Shown one piece after another: positions 24,955 to 32,834 of a stretch of 51,036 nt of DNA. The stretch's first letter is position 1. Each line of letters starts with the position of its first letter. The stretch comes from an uncultured Alphaproteobacteria bacterium (GTDB taxonomy: Bacteria > Pseudomonadota > Alphaproteobacteria > Caulobacterales > Hyphomonadaceae), in NCBI GenBank assembly GCA_903842595.1, contig CAIMMO010000078.1, positions 1-51,036 of the forward strand, in the 5' to 3' direction. The position numbers and the translations under genes are program-made. The notes beneath the pieces were generated by a model. That model was not told the origin of the DNA and ran no database searches. It was given only the letters and a program-made list of their open reading frames with translations.

Positions 24955-26637
24955 ATGCGCGCTTTATCTACCGGAGTAGCGGTTCTGGCGCTGGCGGCGT
25001 GCCAGCCTCAGCAGCCGGCGGGGCCCGCGCCCGACATGATCATCCATGGCGGCACGATCTACACCGGTGTCGACGGCCAGCTGCCGGCGAGCGCTGTCAG
25101 CGTCAAGGACGGGCGGATCGTCGAGGTCGGGGCCGCGGAAGAGCTTCTGAAGACGGCGGGCGCCGCGACCGAGAAGGTCGATCTAGGAGGAGCCTTCCTC
25201 TATCCGGGTTTCACCGACGCCCACGCGCATCTCTATGGCATCGGCGAGCGCGAGATGACGCTCGACCTGGATGAGATCAAGTCGATTGCGGAGCTGGTGA
25301 GCGTGGTGGACGAGGCGTCCAAGACGCTGCCAGCCGGGCAGCCGCTGATCGGTCGGGGCTGGATCGAGACACACTGGCCGGAGAAGCGCTTCCCGACGCG
25401 GCAGGATCTTGATGCGGTAAGCGGCGAGCGGCCTGTGGTCCTGACGCGCGCGGACGGGCATGCGCTGGTGGCGAACACCGCTGCGCTGAAGGCGGCGAAG
25501 CTGGACGGCAAGCCGACGTCACAACCGTCAGGAGGACGGATCGAAGTGGGCGGCGATGGTCTGCCGACAGGCATGCTGATCGATGATGCGATGGCGCCGA
25601 TGGCGCAGCTTGCGACATCGCCGAGCGAGGCGCAGGTGCGCGAGACCTATGTGAAGGGCATCGACCGCACTGTCAGCCTCGGCTGGACGGGCATACACAA
25701 CATGTCCGTGCTGGGACCGCACATCGCGACGCTGAACACGATGGCTGCGGCGGGCGAGATGAAGCTCCGGCTCTACAATGCCATCGATGGCGGAGATTTC
25801 GACCTGATGACCGAGGGCGGTCTTTGGGGCGCCAGCGAGAACGGGCTCGTTACTTCGAAGGCGGTCAAGCTCTACATGGATGGCGCGCTGGGATCGCGCG
25901 GGGCGCTGCTGTCTGCGCCGTATTCGGATCAGCCGGAAACTGTCGGGCTCCTGCGCTCGGATGCGGCGGCGATGTTGGCGCTGATGCGTAAGGCTTCGGA
26001 CGCCAACATCCAGGTGGCGTACCACGCGATCGGAGACGAAGGTAACCGGCTCGTCCTGAACTGGATGGAGAAGACGTTTGCTGATGCGGGCGTCAAGGGC
26101 GAGGACAAGCGCTGGCGCAACGAGCATTCGCAGATCCTGCATGTGGAGGACATTCCGCGCTTCAAGTCACTCGGGATCATTCCGTCGATGCAGCCGTCAC
26201 ACGCGATCGGTGATCTTTACTTCGCGCCGGCACGGCTGGGGCCGGATCGGCTGGCTGGGGCTTATGCCTGGCGTGCGCTGATCGATGCAGGATCGATCAT
26301 CGCGGGCGGGTCAGATGCGCCGGTGGAGCAGGGCGATCCGCGGATCGAGTTCTATGCGGCGGTCGCCCGCAAGGACCTCAAGGGCCAATCGGGCGAGGGC
26401 TGGCATCCCGAGCAGGCCGTGACGCGCCAGGAAGCGCTGAAGATGTTCACGCTGTGGCCAGCCTATGCGTCATTCATGGAGAAGGATCTCGGCACGATCG
26501 AGCCGGGCAAGCTGGCCGATTTCACTGGCTTCAGCGGGGACATAATGGCTGTGCCGGAAGCGGACATTCTCACCGTCGAGCCTGCGATTACCGTGGTCGG
26601 CGGGAAAGTCGTCTATCAGCGCGGCGCTCAGAACTGA
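24955..26637 (+). CDS. Lipoprotein amidohydrolase, family 3 (YtcJ/NfdA-like)
   Basis: A 560-residue metal-dependent hydrolase. The leader MRALSTGVAVLALAAC has a lipobox at Cys16, so the enzyme is probably tethered in the periplasm. It shows the beta-sandwich start DMIIHGGTIYTGVDGQ, the metal motif TDAHAHLYG, the C-terminal catalytic Asp in IAGGSDAPVE, and the final LADFTGFSGDI sandwich strands. This amidohydrolase_3 group includes exo-enzymes acting on N-substituted formamides and D-amino-acylated compounds; the substrate is unknown. The ATG at 24955 has GAGGGG seven bases upstream, and that site lies in the rpmB terminator stem. An ATG at 24937 is in frame but lies in the terminator loop. 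Confidence 0.88.
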   Translation: MRALSTGVAVLALAACQPQQPAGPAPDMIIHGGTIYTGVDGQLPASAVSVKDGRIVEVGAAEELLKTAGAATEKVDLGGAFLYPGFTDAHAHLYGIGEREMTLDLDEIKSIAELVSVVDEASKTLPAGQPLIGRGWIETHWPEKRFPTRQDLDAVSGERPVVLTRADGHALVANTAALKAAKLDGKPTSQPSGGRIEVGGDGLPTGMLIDDAMAPMAQLATSPSEAQVRETYVKGIDRTVSLGWTGIHNMSVLGPHIATLNTMAAAGEMKLRLYNAIDGGDFDLMTEGGLWGASENGLVTSKAVKLYMDGALGSRGALLSAPYSDQPETVGLLRSDAAAMLALMRKASDANIQVAYHAIGDEGNRLVLNWMEKTFADAGVKGEDKRWRNEHSQILHVEDIPRFKSLGIIPSMQPSHAIGDLYFAPARLGPDRLAGAYAWRALIDAGSIIAGGSDAPVEQGDPRIEFYAAVARKDLKGQSGEGWHPEQAVTRQEALKMFTLWPAYASFMEKDLGTIEPGKLADFTGFSGDIMAVPEADILTVEPAITVVGGKVVYQRGAQN

Positions 26638-26953
26638 CGTTTCAGGCGGGACGGGAAAGGCGCCGGCTGCCCCACCGCAGCCAGCGCCAGACCCCGGACC
26701 CAGAAGCGCCCCCGCGCGTCAGCCCCAGGTGACATGGAAGCAATGAGCGTGCCGCCAATGCGCCGGCGCCAGGCTAGGCGCAGCGTCGATCCGGCAGCCT
26801 GCGCCGCGCTGCCGGCGAACCGGGCCAACGCGACGGGGGCAGAGAAGCCCATGGCCGACGAAGCGGTGACCCAACGACCCGGTGCCAAATCCGGCGCTGA
26901 GACGCGGTAACTTGCGCTTCAGACAGCCCCATGTAAAAGCCCCATCCTGCGCT
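26638..26953. other. Intergenic stretch before tRNA-Ser, no gene supported
   Basis: About 316 bases without a convincing gene. Minus-strand frames here start at weak codons or run out of the tRNA and have Arg/Ala-rich low-information translations. It could be decayed coding DNA. Confidence 0.4.
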
Positions 26954-27043
26954 GGTGAGGTGGCCGAGTGGTCTATGGCGCACGCTTGGAAAGCGTGTGT
27001 ACGGGAAACCGTACCGTGGGTTCGAATCCCACCTTCACCGCCA
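26954..27043 (+). tRNA. tRNA-Ser (anticodon GGA)
   Basis: This 90-base class II tRNA has acceptor GGTGAGG pairing with CTTCACC, an anticodon loop with GGA between CACGC-type stems, a long variable arm (TGTACGGGAAACCGTACC) and an encoded CCA. It reads TCC and TCT codons. Confidence 0.97.
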
Positions 27044-27635
27044 CGCTGCCTTTTGCGCAAAACAGCGCCTGGTTGATCCAGCCCAGGCCCAATTGCTCCA
27101 GCAGGCGCGACTTGGTGATGTCGCTCGCATCCATGGGGTCGAAGCCAAGATCGGTGAGAAGCTGGGACAGAGCGTTCTTGGCCGCGTCTTCATTGCCAGC
27201 CATGAACATCACCGGGCGGTGCTGCAGACCGGCATTGTCCGCCATCATGTCGGCGCCGACGTGGTTCAGCGTTTTCACGACATGCGCGCCACGAACCCGG
27301 CCCTGCACGAACTCGCCGCCCGGATTGGTGTGGCCCAGGGTCAGGGCGAGGCCATCCGGTGTGCGACCCAGCGGGTTCATGCAATCGACAACGATCCGGC
27401 CCGAAAGGTCCCCGAGTAAGGCACCCGCGGCATCCGCGACATTCCAGGGCAAGGCAAGCATGATGATCTCCGCTATAGAGGCCGCCTCTGGGGGAGTTGC
27501 AACTGCGGCTCCGGCCCGGCTTGCAAGCGCGATCAAGTCGGGGGTGGAGGGATCGTGTGCGCCGAGCGTCACTGCGTGGCCTTTGTTCTTGAGGCCCTGC
27601 GCAATCGCGCCCCCGACATTGCCGGTCCCGGCCAC
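26973..27635 (-). pseudogene. Dinucleotide-binding reductase (COG2085/NADPH-F420 reductase-like), probably truncated
   Basis: The reading frame encodes a Rossmann domain: AGTGNVGGAIAQGLKNKGH, then IIMLALPWNVADAA, VVDCMNPLG and VVKTLNHVGADMMAD, as in predicted NADP-dependent oxidoreductases of the F420-reductase family. Two things look wrong. The frame begins at a GTG in the glycine-rich loop, with a TGA four codons earlier, so the first beta strand (usually KIAV) is missing and no Shine-Dalgarno is present. At the other end, about 24 residues are read antisense through tRNA-Ser before a stop. The core is intact, so decay may be recent. A functional shortened form cannot be excluded. Confidence 0.6.
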
Positions 27636-27741
27636 GGAGCATCAACCACACGTGAGGGACGGTTGCGTGCACAGGCCTGTTCGCTTGACGTACCGGTCTT
27701 CGTCATCAAGAAAAGACGGGGGCGTGCTTGGAGACTTGCAC

Positions 27742-28194
27742 ATGATGTCCATCCGGAAACTGGCCTTCGCAGGCTTTATGGCGCTGGCGGCGTGCGCCCC
27801 GGCAATTGCGCAGACGGCGATGACGATCGTTTCTGGCGAGGGGTGCGGGTGTTGCCGCGAGTGGGTGAAGCATTTGTCGGCGAACGGCTTCCAGCCGACG
27901 ATCAGCTATGTCGATCCGGCTGCGCTGAACCAGCACAAGCATGATGCGGGGCTGAAGCCTGAACACACCTCCTGCCACACCGGAAAGATCGGCGGTTATA
28001 TCATCGAGGGCCACGTGCCGGCTAAGGAGATCGCCCGGCTGCTGCGCGAGAAGCCGGATGCGCTGGGGCTGGCGGTTCCGGGCATGCCGTTCGGGTCGCC
28101 GGGTATGGGGCCGGAATCACAGGCGGAACCCTATCAGGTTCTGCTGCTGAAGAAGGACGGCTCGACCGCGATCTACGCGAGCTATCCCTCCTAG
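27742..28194 (+). CDS. DUF411 family secreted metal-binding protein
   Basis: A 150-residue protein with a Sec signal peptide (MMSIRKLAFAGFMALAACAPAIAQ). The mature DUF411 domain has the cysteine motif GEGCGCCREWVKHL, then CHTGKIGGYIIEGHVPAKEI, the invariant CHT...GHVP segment, and GLAVPGMPFGSPGM. Members are periplasmic and often sit near copper resistance genes, where the CGCC motif may bind copper. No other copper genes are visible here. The start at 27742 follows GGAG by eight bases; an ATG three bases later is also possible. It is followed by the PagL-like gene 86 bases on. Confidence 0.88.
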   Translation: MMSIRKLAFAGFMALAACAPAIAQTAMTIVSGEGCGCCREWVKHLSANGFQPTISYVDPAALNQHKHDAGLKPEHTSCHTGKIGGYIIEGHVPAKEIARLLREKPDALGLAVPGMPFGSPGMGPESQAEPYQVLLLKKDGSTAIYASYPS

Positions 28195-28280
28195 GCCGTG
28201 TGCAGGCCAACCCGCTGAACGCCACCATTTCCTGTTGCGCGGGAACATGCTCTAGCTCTCGCACAAACTGGAGGGCGTCC

Positions 28281-28853
28281 ATGAAAGCTGTGTTCCTTGC
28301 TGCAAGCGCGGCAGCCGCCATCGCGCCCGCCGCGGCCGCGCAGATCGACAGCATCCGCGTCGGTGTGATGGAGCACAATATCTGCGTCATCGACTGCAAG
28401 AACGCGGACAAGGAAGGCGGCGTGAACATCGTCGGCGAAGTGCGTTTCAACTCGCCGGACTTTCTGACGTGGGCGGGCGCAGCGCATCCGTATGTGATGG
28501 CGTCCGTCAACACCGAGGGTAACACGTCCTATGGTGGTGTTGGGCTCGAATGGGATTTCGAGTTCGCCAAAGGCTGGCACCTCGAGCCGGGCTTCGGGTA
28601 TGTTTTTCACGACGGCGACATCAACAATCCTTATGCGAACGGCACGCCGGAATCTGCGGCGTTTGCCGAAGAGAACGTGTTGCTGGGTTCCGAAGACCTG
28701 TTCCGGACATCGCTTGCGCTGTCGTGGGATGTGTCGGCCAATTTCGCTCTCCAGGGCATCTACGAGCATCTGAGCCATGGGCAAATTCTCGGCAGCGGAC
28801 GCAACCAGGGGCTGGATGAGATCGGGGTGCGCGCCGTTTGGCGGTTCAACTGA
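28281..28853 (+). CDS. Acyloxyacyl hydrolase, PagL-type lipid A 3-O-deacylase
   Basis: A 190-residue outer-membrane beta-barrel protein. The signal peptide ends at AAAA-QIDS. Alternating aromatic strands follow, such as HPYVMASVNTEG and WHLEPGFGYVFHDGD. The catalytic region near the C-terminus is IYEHLSHGQIL...NQGLDEIGVRAVWRF, with His and Ser spaced as in PagL and an acidic residue in LDE; the protein ends in Phe-Asn rather than a strict terminal aromatic. PagL removes the 3-O acyl chain of lipid A. The start has GGAGGG upstream. The stop overlaps a further ATG (TGATG). Confidence 0.82.
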   Translation: MKAVFLAASAAAAIAPAAAAQIDSIRVGVMEHNICVIDCKNADKEGGVNIVGEVRFNSPDFLTWAGAAHPYVMASVNTEGNTSYGGVGLEWDFEFAKGWHLEPGFGYVFHDGDINNPYANGTPESAAFAEENVLLGSEDLFRTSLALSWDVSANFALQGIYEHLSHGQILGSGRNQGLDEIGVRAVWRFN

Positions 28854-28975
28854 TGCGCCTCGCTGTTGTCGCCCTTGTGCATGCATGTGGCCTCGCCATG
28901 CCGGCGGTGGATACGACTAAAGTTCTGAAGGCGAACACGCTCGTGCTCACGGCGCATGGTTCCTCTTCCTGCTGA
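28853..28975 (+). CDS. Small 40-residue reading frame coupled to the PagL-like gene
   Basis: The frame opens at an ATG overlapping the preceding stop (TGATG) and encodes a short hydrophobic leader (MRLAVVALVHACGLAMPAVD). TTKVLKANTLVLTAHG follows, then a stop. The last segment vaguely recalls the first strands of a staphylococcal-nuclease-type domain, so this may be the 5' stump of a secreted nuclease gene broken near the IS630 remnant. Coding status is uncertain. Confidence 0.3.
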   Translation: MRLAVVALVHACGLAMPAVDTTKVLKANTLVLTAHGSSSC

Positions 28976-29134
28976 AACACGCTCCCGACTTTAGCCCCAT
29001 CGATGCCCTCCAGCGCGCCGCTGGCGACCTATGGTTCCTGTTCAAATCCGTCGCGTGCTGGAACCTCGTTGGGGCAAGCCTATGTTGCGGCGTAACCGCC
29101 CGACGCACGAGAGCAGATCCCCTTAATGGGAGCT

Positions 29135-29680
29135 TTATCCGGCGTGGACGACGAAGGTGGTGCCGTCTTTTGGGGTGACGGTCCCAAGGGCGTCTGCGGC
29201 AGCTTCGTGAAACGTGTCGATGGCTCTCGCGGCGAGCTTCCGCATGTGCGCTTTGATCCTGGAGAAGCCGTTCTCTATCGGGGTCAAGTCTGGGCTGTCG
29301 GGCGGCAGATAGAGCAGGCTTGCGCCGCGCGCCTCGATGGCCTCGCGTACACCGGTAACCTTGTGCGCTGCGAGATTGTCCATGACGACAATGCTGTCCT
29401 CGGCGAGCGCTGGCGCGAGCAGTTGTTCACACCAGGCCACGAACGCATCTCCATCCATGGGACCGTCGAGCAACATGGGCGCGATAAAGCCGTTGGCCGT
29501 CAATCCATCGAGGAAGGTGACGGTCTTCCAGTGTCCGTGCGGGATCGCCGCTCGGCAACGCTCTCCCTTCTTCGCCCATCCTCGCATGCGCGCCATCTTG
29601 GTGGAGATGCCACTTTCGTCGATGAAGATCAGGTGCCGGAGGTCAAGCTCCGGTCGCCATCCCGCCTCCCGCTCAATGCT
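29135..29680 (-). pseudogene. IS630-family transposase remnant, N-terminus missing
   Basis: The DDE catalytic domain is present: FIDESGISTKMARMRGWA with the first Asp, PHGHWKTVTFLDGL, VVMDNLAAHK with the second Asp, and LPPDSPDLTPIENGFSRIK with the final Glu. The helix-turn-helix N-terminus that should come first is absent. The open frame upstream runs back to the stop codon of the PuuB gene without similarity. Recognisable similarity begins near 29680; an internal ATG at 29596 would give only 153 residues and lose the first Asp. It is therefore a dead fragment. I could not find paired terminal repeats or a TA duplication. Confidence 0.8.
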
Positions 29681-29746
29681 GTAGAAGATTAACCGCCATT
29701 CGACGCGGCCGGAAATCCCTCCGCCTCGTGCTTCAGTGAACCTGCT
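29135..29746. mobile_element. IS630 remnant at the edge of the putrescine cluster
   Basis: The region between the minus-strand PuuB stop and 29135 holds only the truncated transposase. It marks a rearrangement junction directly at the 3' end of the putrescine operon. No inverted repeat pair could be confirmed by eye. Confidence 0.5.
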
Positions 29747-31006
29747 CTAGAGCCGGTCGCGAAGCGCGTACCACAGCATGCCCAGAACATAGAGCGGCGC
29801 ACGCAGCAGCGCCCCGCCGGGAAATTCCGGAGGCGCAACCCCCTTCAGAACATCGAATCGCTCGGCTGTCCCCGCCATGGCTTCGACGAGCACTTTGCCC
29901 GCGAGGGCGGGGATCAGCACGCCCTGACCTGAATAGCCATGAGCAAAGAACAGATTTCCCTCGCGACCGATATGCGGCAGGCGTGACAGGGTGATGGAGA
30001 CCAGCCCGCCCCACGCATGGGTGATCGGCGCCTGCCGCAGTTGGGGAAACAGTTTAAGCAAATGGGCGCGTCCAAACGCGGCGATGTCGGGCGGAGGCTG
30101 GGGAACATAGCGCTCGCCCCCGCCAAATATGAGCCGTCCATCCGCGCTCATGCGAAAATAGTTGACCACGAAGCGGCTGTCGCTCACCGCAAGATCGCCC
30201 GCGATGATGCTGCCGGGCGCCGCCAGCGGACCTGTCGCCACCAGGTAGTTCGCAACCGGCATGATGCGCCTGGCGATGCGCGGGGCGAGCCCGCCGAGCA
30301 ATGCATCACACGCCAACACGCCAAATCGAGCCTTCACAGCGCCTGTCTGCGTCCGCGCCCTAAGGCCTCCCGTGGTCTCGACGCTAAGGACGGGTGAGTG
30401 TTCGAACAGCCGCACGCCTGCGCCTCGCGCTGCTTCGGCAAGACCAAGGGCGTAGTTAAGCGGGTGAAGGTGGCCTCCACCTTCATCGAGCAATCCGCCA
30501 TGCATGCCCTTTACCGGAACTCTGTTGCGGGCATCTGCTGCGGTGAGCACGCGTGCATGCGGATAGTCCATCACGCGTGCAAGCGTATCGGCTTGTGCGT
30601 GCATTCCGGCGAGGTCACCTGCCTTGGCTGCAAGCGTCAGGTGGCCACTGGTGCGAAGACTGCATGCAATGGCGCTCCTCTCAATCGTCTCCAGCGTCAG
30701 CGCTCGCGCCTCCATTGAAAGATCGAACAAGCGCCTTGCTGTTTCCGGCCCATAGCGCCCGATAAGTTCGCTCGCGCCCTTGCGCCAGCCCGGGATCATT
30801 TGTCCGCCATTGCGGCCCGATGCGCCCCAGCCAATGCGTCCTGCCTCAAGCAGGATGACGGAGAAGCCGCGTTCGGCTGCGCGCAGCGCCGCATGCAGCC
30901 CGGTATAGCCCCCGCCTATGACCACCACGTCGGCAAGCTAGTCGCCTTCAAGCTGCGGGGCTGCAGTGAAGGCGTTGCTTGTCGCAACGTAGTACGACTG
31001 CTCCAT
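29747..31006 (-). pseudogene. puuB: Gamma-glutamylputrescine oxidoreductase-like FAD enzyme (PuuB) with in-frame TAG
   Basis: A DAO-family flavoenzyme of about 420 codons. Reading from the ATG at 31006 gives MEQSYYVATSNAFTAAPQ, then codon 23 is TAG (30940-30938). The same frame continues LADVVVIGGGYTGLHAALRA with the FAD-binding glycine motif, ASGRNGGQMIPG and the C-terminal HGYSGQGVLIPALAGKV. The upstream part matches the usual PuuB leader, so one nonsense change splits an otherwise intact gene. GTG codons just after the stop (30928) could allow re-initiation with a loss of 26 residues, but no ribosome site precedes them. In the pathway it oxidises gamma-glutamylputrescine. It is last in the operon. 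Confidence 0.8.
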
Positions 31007-31031
31007 GCCGTAGCCGTTGTTGAAGCCCACC

Positions 31032-32390
31032 TCAGACCTTCAGGAGCAGATGGTCGCGCTCCCATGAACTGATAACGCCTTCATAGGCGGCCAGTTCATG
31101 GGCCTTGATCCGAAGGAAGACATCGCAGAAATGCTCGCCCAGCAATTCGCGCACCGGTGCACAGTCGCGGAAGCGGTCAAGCGCTTCATAGAGGTTGCGC
31201 GGCAAAGTACGCGCTTTCTCATATGCGCTTCCTTCAATCATCGCGCTTGGTTCGATCTCGTCGCGGATGCCGATGAACCCGCATACCAGGCAGGCAGCGA
31301 GTGCAAGGTAAGGGTTTGCGTCCGCGCCCGGCAGGCGGTTCTCGATGCGGCGGTTTTCCGGCTGGGAAATCGGCACACGTAGCCCGCACGAGCGGTTGTC
31401 ATAGCTCCAGTGCAGGTTGATGGGGGCGGAAAAGCCCGGACGCATCCGGCGGAAGGAATTCACGTTCGGCGCAAACAGCGGGGTGACCAGGCCCAGGTAT
31501 CTCTGCAGTCCGCCGATGAAGTGACGAAACAGCTGCGTGTTACCGCCCATGTGATCGAGCGGCCCGCCGAAGAGATTGTCGCCAGACTTCGAGTCGACCA
31601 TCGAGATGTGCAGGTGCATGGCGCTGCCAGGCTGGTTTTCCATCGGCTTGGCCATGAACGTCGCATAGACCTTATGCTTCAGCGCGACCTGCCGGACGAT
31701 CCGCTTGAACACCAGAACCTGGTCGGAGACATGGATCGAATCGCCGTGATTGAAGTTGATCTCAAGCTGCGCGGTGCCGCTCTCATGGATCATGGTATCA
31801 AGATGAAGCGAGGCCTCTTCGGCGTGTTCGTAGATGGTCTCGATCAGGTCTTCATACTCTGTGATGGCTTCAAGCCCGTAAGGTTGCGGGGACGTCTCCG
31901 AACGGCCTGAGCGGCCGGGTGGCGGCACCAGGGGCAAGTCTGGGTCGGTGTTGACCTGGGTGAGATAGAATTCCAGCTCTGGCGCCACGACGGGGCGCAG
32001 GCCTTCCTTTCGGTAAAGGTCCAGAACGCGCTTGAGCACATAGCGCGGCGCGACATCAAAGGGCCGTCCATCAGTATGGAATGCATCTGCGAACACGAAA
32101 GCGGTTGGCGTTTTGTACCCCGGCGCCACGCACAGCGTTTCGAATTCTGGCCGCAGAACGACGTCGGGATCGCTGATGGCCTCGGCATCCTCCTCATCGT
32201 CCGCATACTCGCCCGTCACCGTAAGCGTGTAGACGCTCGAGGGAATGCGCAATGATCCGTCCCGTTCGCTCTGGATGAATTTCTGGGCGGGAAACAGCTT
32301 GCCGCGAATGACGCCGTTGAGGTCAGGGACAAGGCACTCCACCTCGCCGATGCCGCGTTCATTGATCCATTGTGCAAACTTACTGCTCAT
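31032..32390 (-). CDS. puuA: Glutamine synthetase-family ligase, gamma-glutamylputrescine synthetase (PuuA-like)
   Basis: This 452-residue glutamine-synthetase-fold enzyme joins glutamate to putrescine with ATP. The N-terminal beta-grasp has VECLVPDLNGVIRGKLFP. The catalytic domain shows AQLEINFNHGD, the ATP/glutamate segment GSAMHLHISM, and the NRSCGLRVPIS / ENRRIENRLPGADANPYLA region. Members lacking classical adenylylation-site signatures and located with PuuB/PuuD act on polyamines. The start at 32390 (MSSKFAQWINERGIG) was chosen by family N-terminus; an ATG at 32426 is also in frame. It is downstream of the aminotransferase after a long gap, so it may have its own promoter. Confidence 0.88.
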   Translation of the reverse strand: MSSKFAQWINERGIGEVECLVPDLNGVIRGKLFPAQKFIQSERDGSLRIPSSVYTLTVTGEYADDEEDAEAISDPDVVLRPEFETLCVAPGYKTPTAFVFADAFHTDGRPFDVAPRYVLKRVLDLYRKEGLRPVVAPELEFYLTQVNTDPDLPLVPPPGRSGRSETSPQPYGLEAITEYEDLIETIYEHAEEASLHLDTMIHESGTAQLEINFNHGDSIHVSDQVLVFKRIVRQVALKHKVYATFMAKPMENQPGSAMHLHISMVDSKSGDNLFGGPLDHMGGNTQLFRHFIGGLQRYLGLVTPLFAPNVNSFRRMRPGFSAPINLHWSYDNRSCGLRVPISQPENRRIENRLPGADANPYLALAACLVCGFIGIRDEIEPSAMIEGSAYEKARTLPRNLYEALDRFRDCAPVRELLGEHFCDVFLRIKAHELAAYEGVISSWERDHLLLKV

Positions 32391-32834
32391 AGGCCACCAG
32401 CTTGTTGAGACGCATGCGTGCTCCATGCCCCCTCGTGAGGCGCGAAACGACTTCCTTTGCTCATTCAGGCCAGCGCAGCGCGCGTTACGGCCCGGAGGAC
32501 CGCAAAGGAGTGCCCGCAAACCACGCGATTCCCGCAGCCTTTAGATGAAGACGGCCAGCAGCCATCACGCATTGATAAAGGCCAAGCGGCAGGAAGCCGA
32601 TTGCAGATTTCTATCACACTGCCTGCGTTTTTCCACGCATGTTTGCAACAATTCGGCCGGCAGCGTGCAGGCTTTCCTGCCCGCGATACAGGCAGAATAC
32701 CTTGAAATTGCGCCCTTCAGTTCTTTTGCGTGCCGGTGGCGATGATCCGAGGGACAGCCTCTGTGTCCCCGGATGCACGATGCGCCCCCCCGGGTTAGCC
32801 TCCCATGCGTGGAGCGATCGCTCGGGCCCGCCCC
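32391..32834. other. Intergenic stretch between aminotransferase and puuA
   Basis: This 444-base gap breaks an otherwise tight operon. It holds a bulged hairpin at about 32747-32774 (GGGACA/TGTCCC core) that could terminate the upstream transcript, and a 12-base palindrome GAGCGATCGCTC at 32812-32823. A separate puuA promoter is likely in the half near 32391 but was not identified. Confidence 0.45.

Noticed and set aside
26719-27060. Minus-strand 113-codon frame ending upstream of tRNA-Ser
   Set aside because: It starts inside the complement of the tRNA and has a low-information translation with no ribosome binding site.
29126-29692. Plus-strand 188-codon frame opposite the IS630 transposase
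   Set aside because: It is the complement of the DDE transposase coding sequence and its translation has no family features.
32812-32823. Palindrome GAGCGATCGCTC as a regulatory site
   Set aside because: A single short palindrome with no partner copy or promoter context; such sites occur by chance in high-GC DNA.
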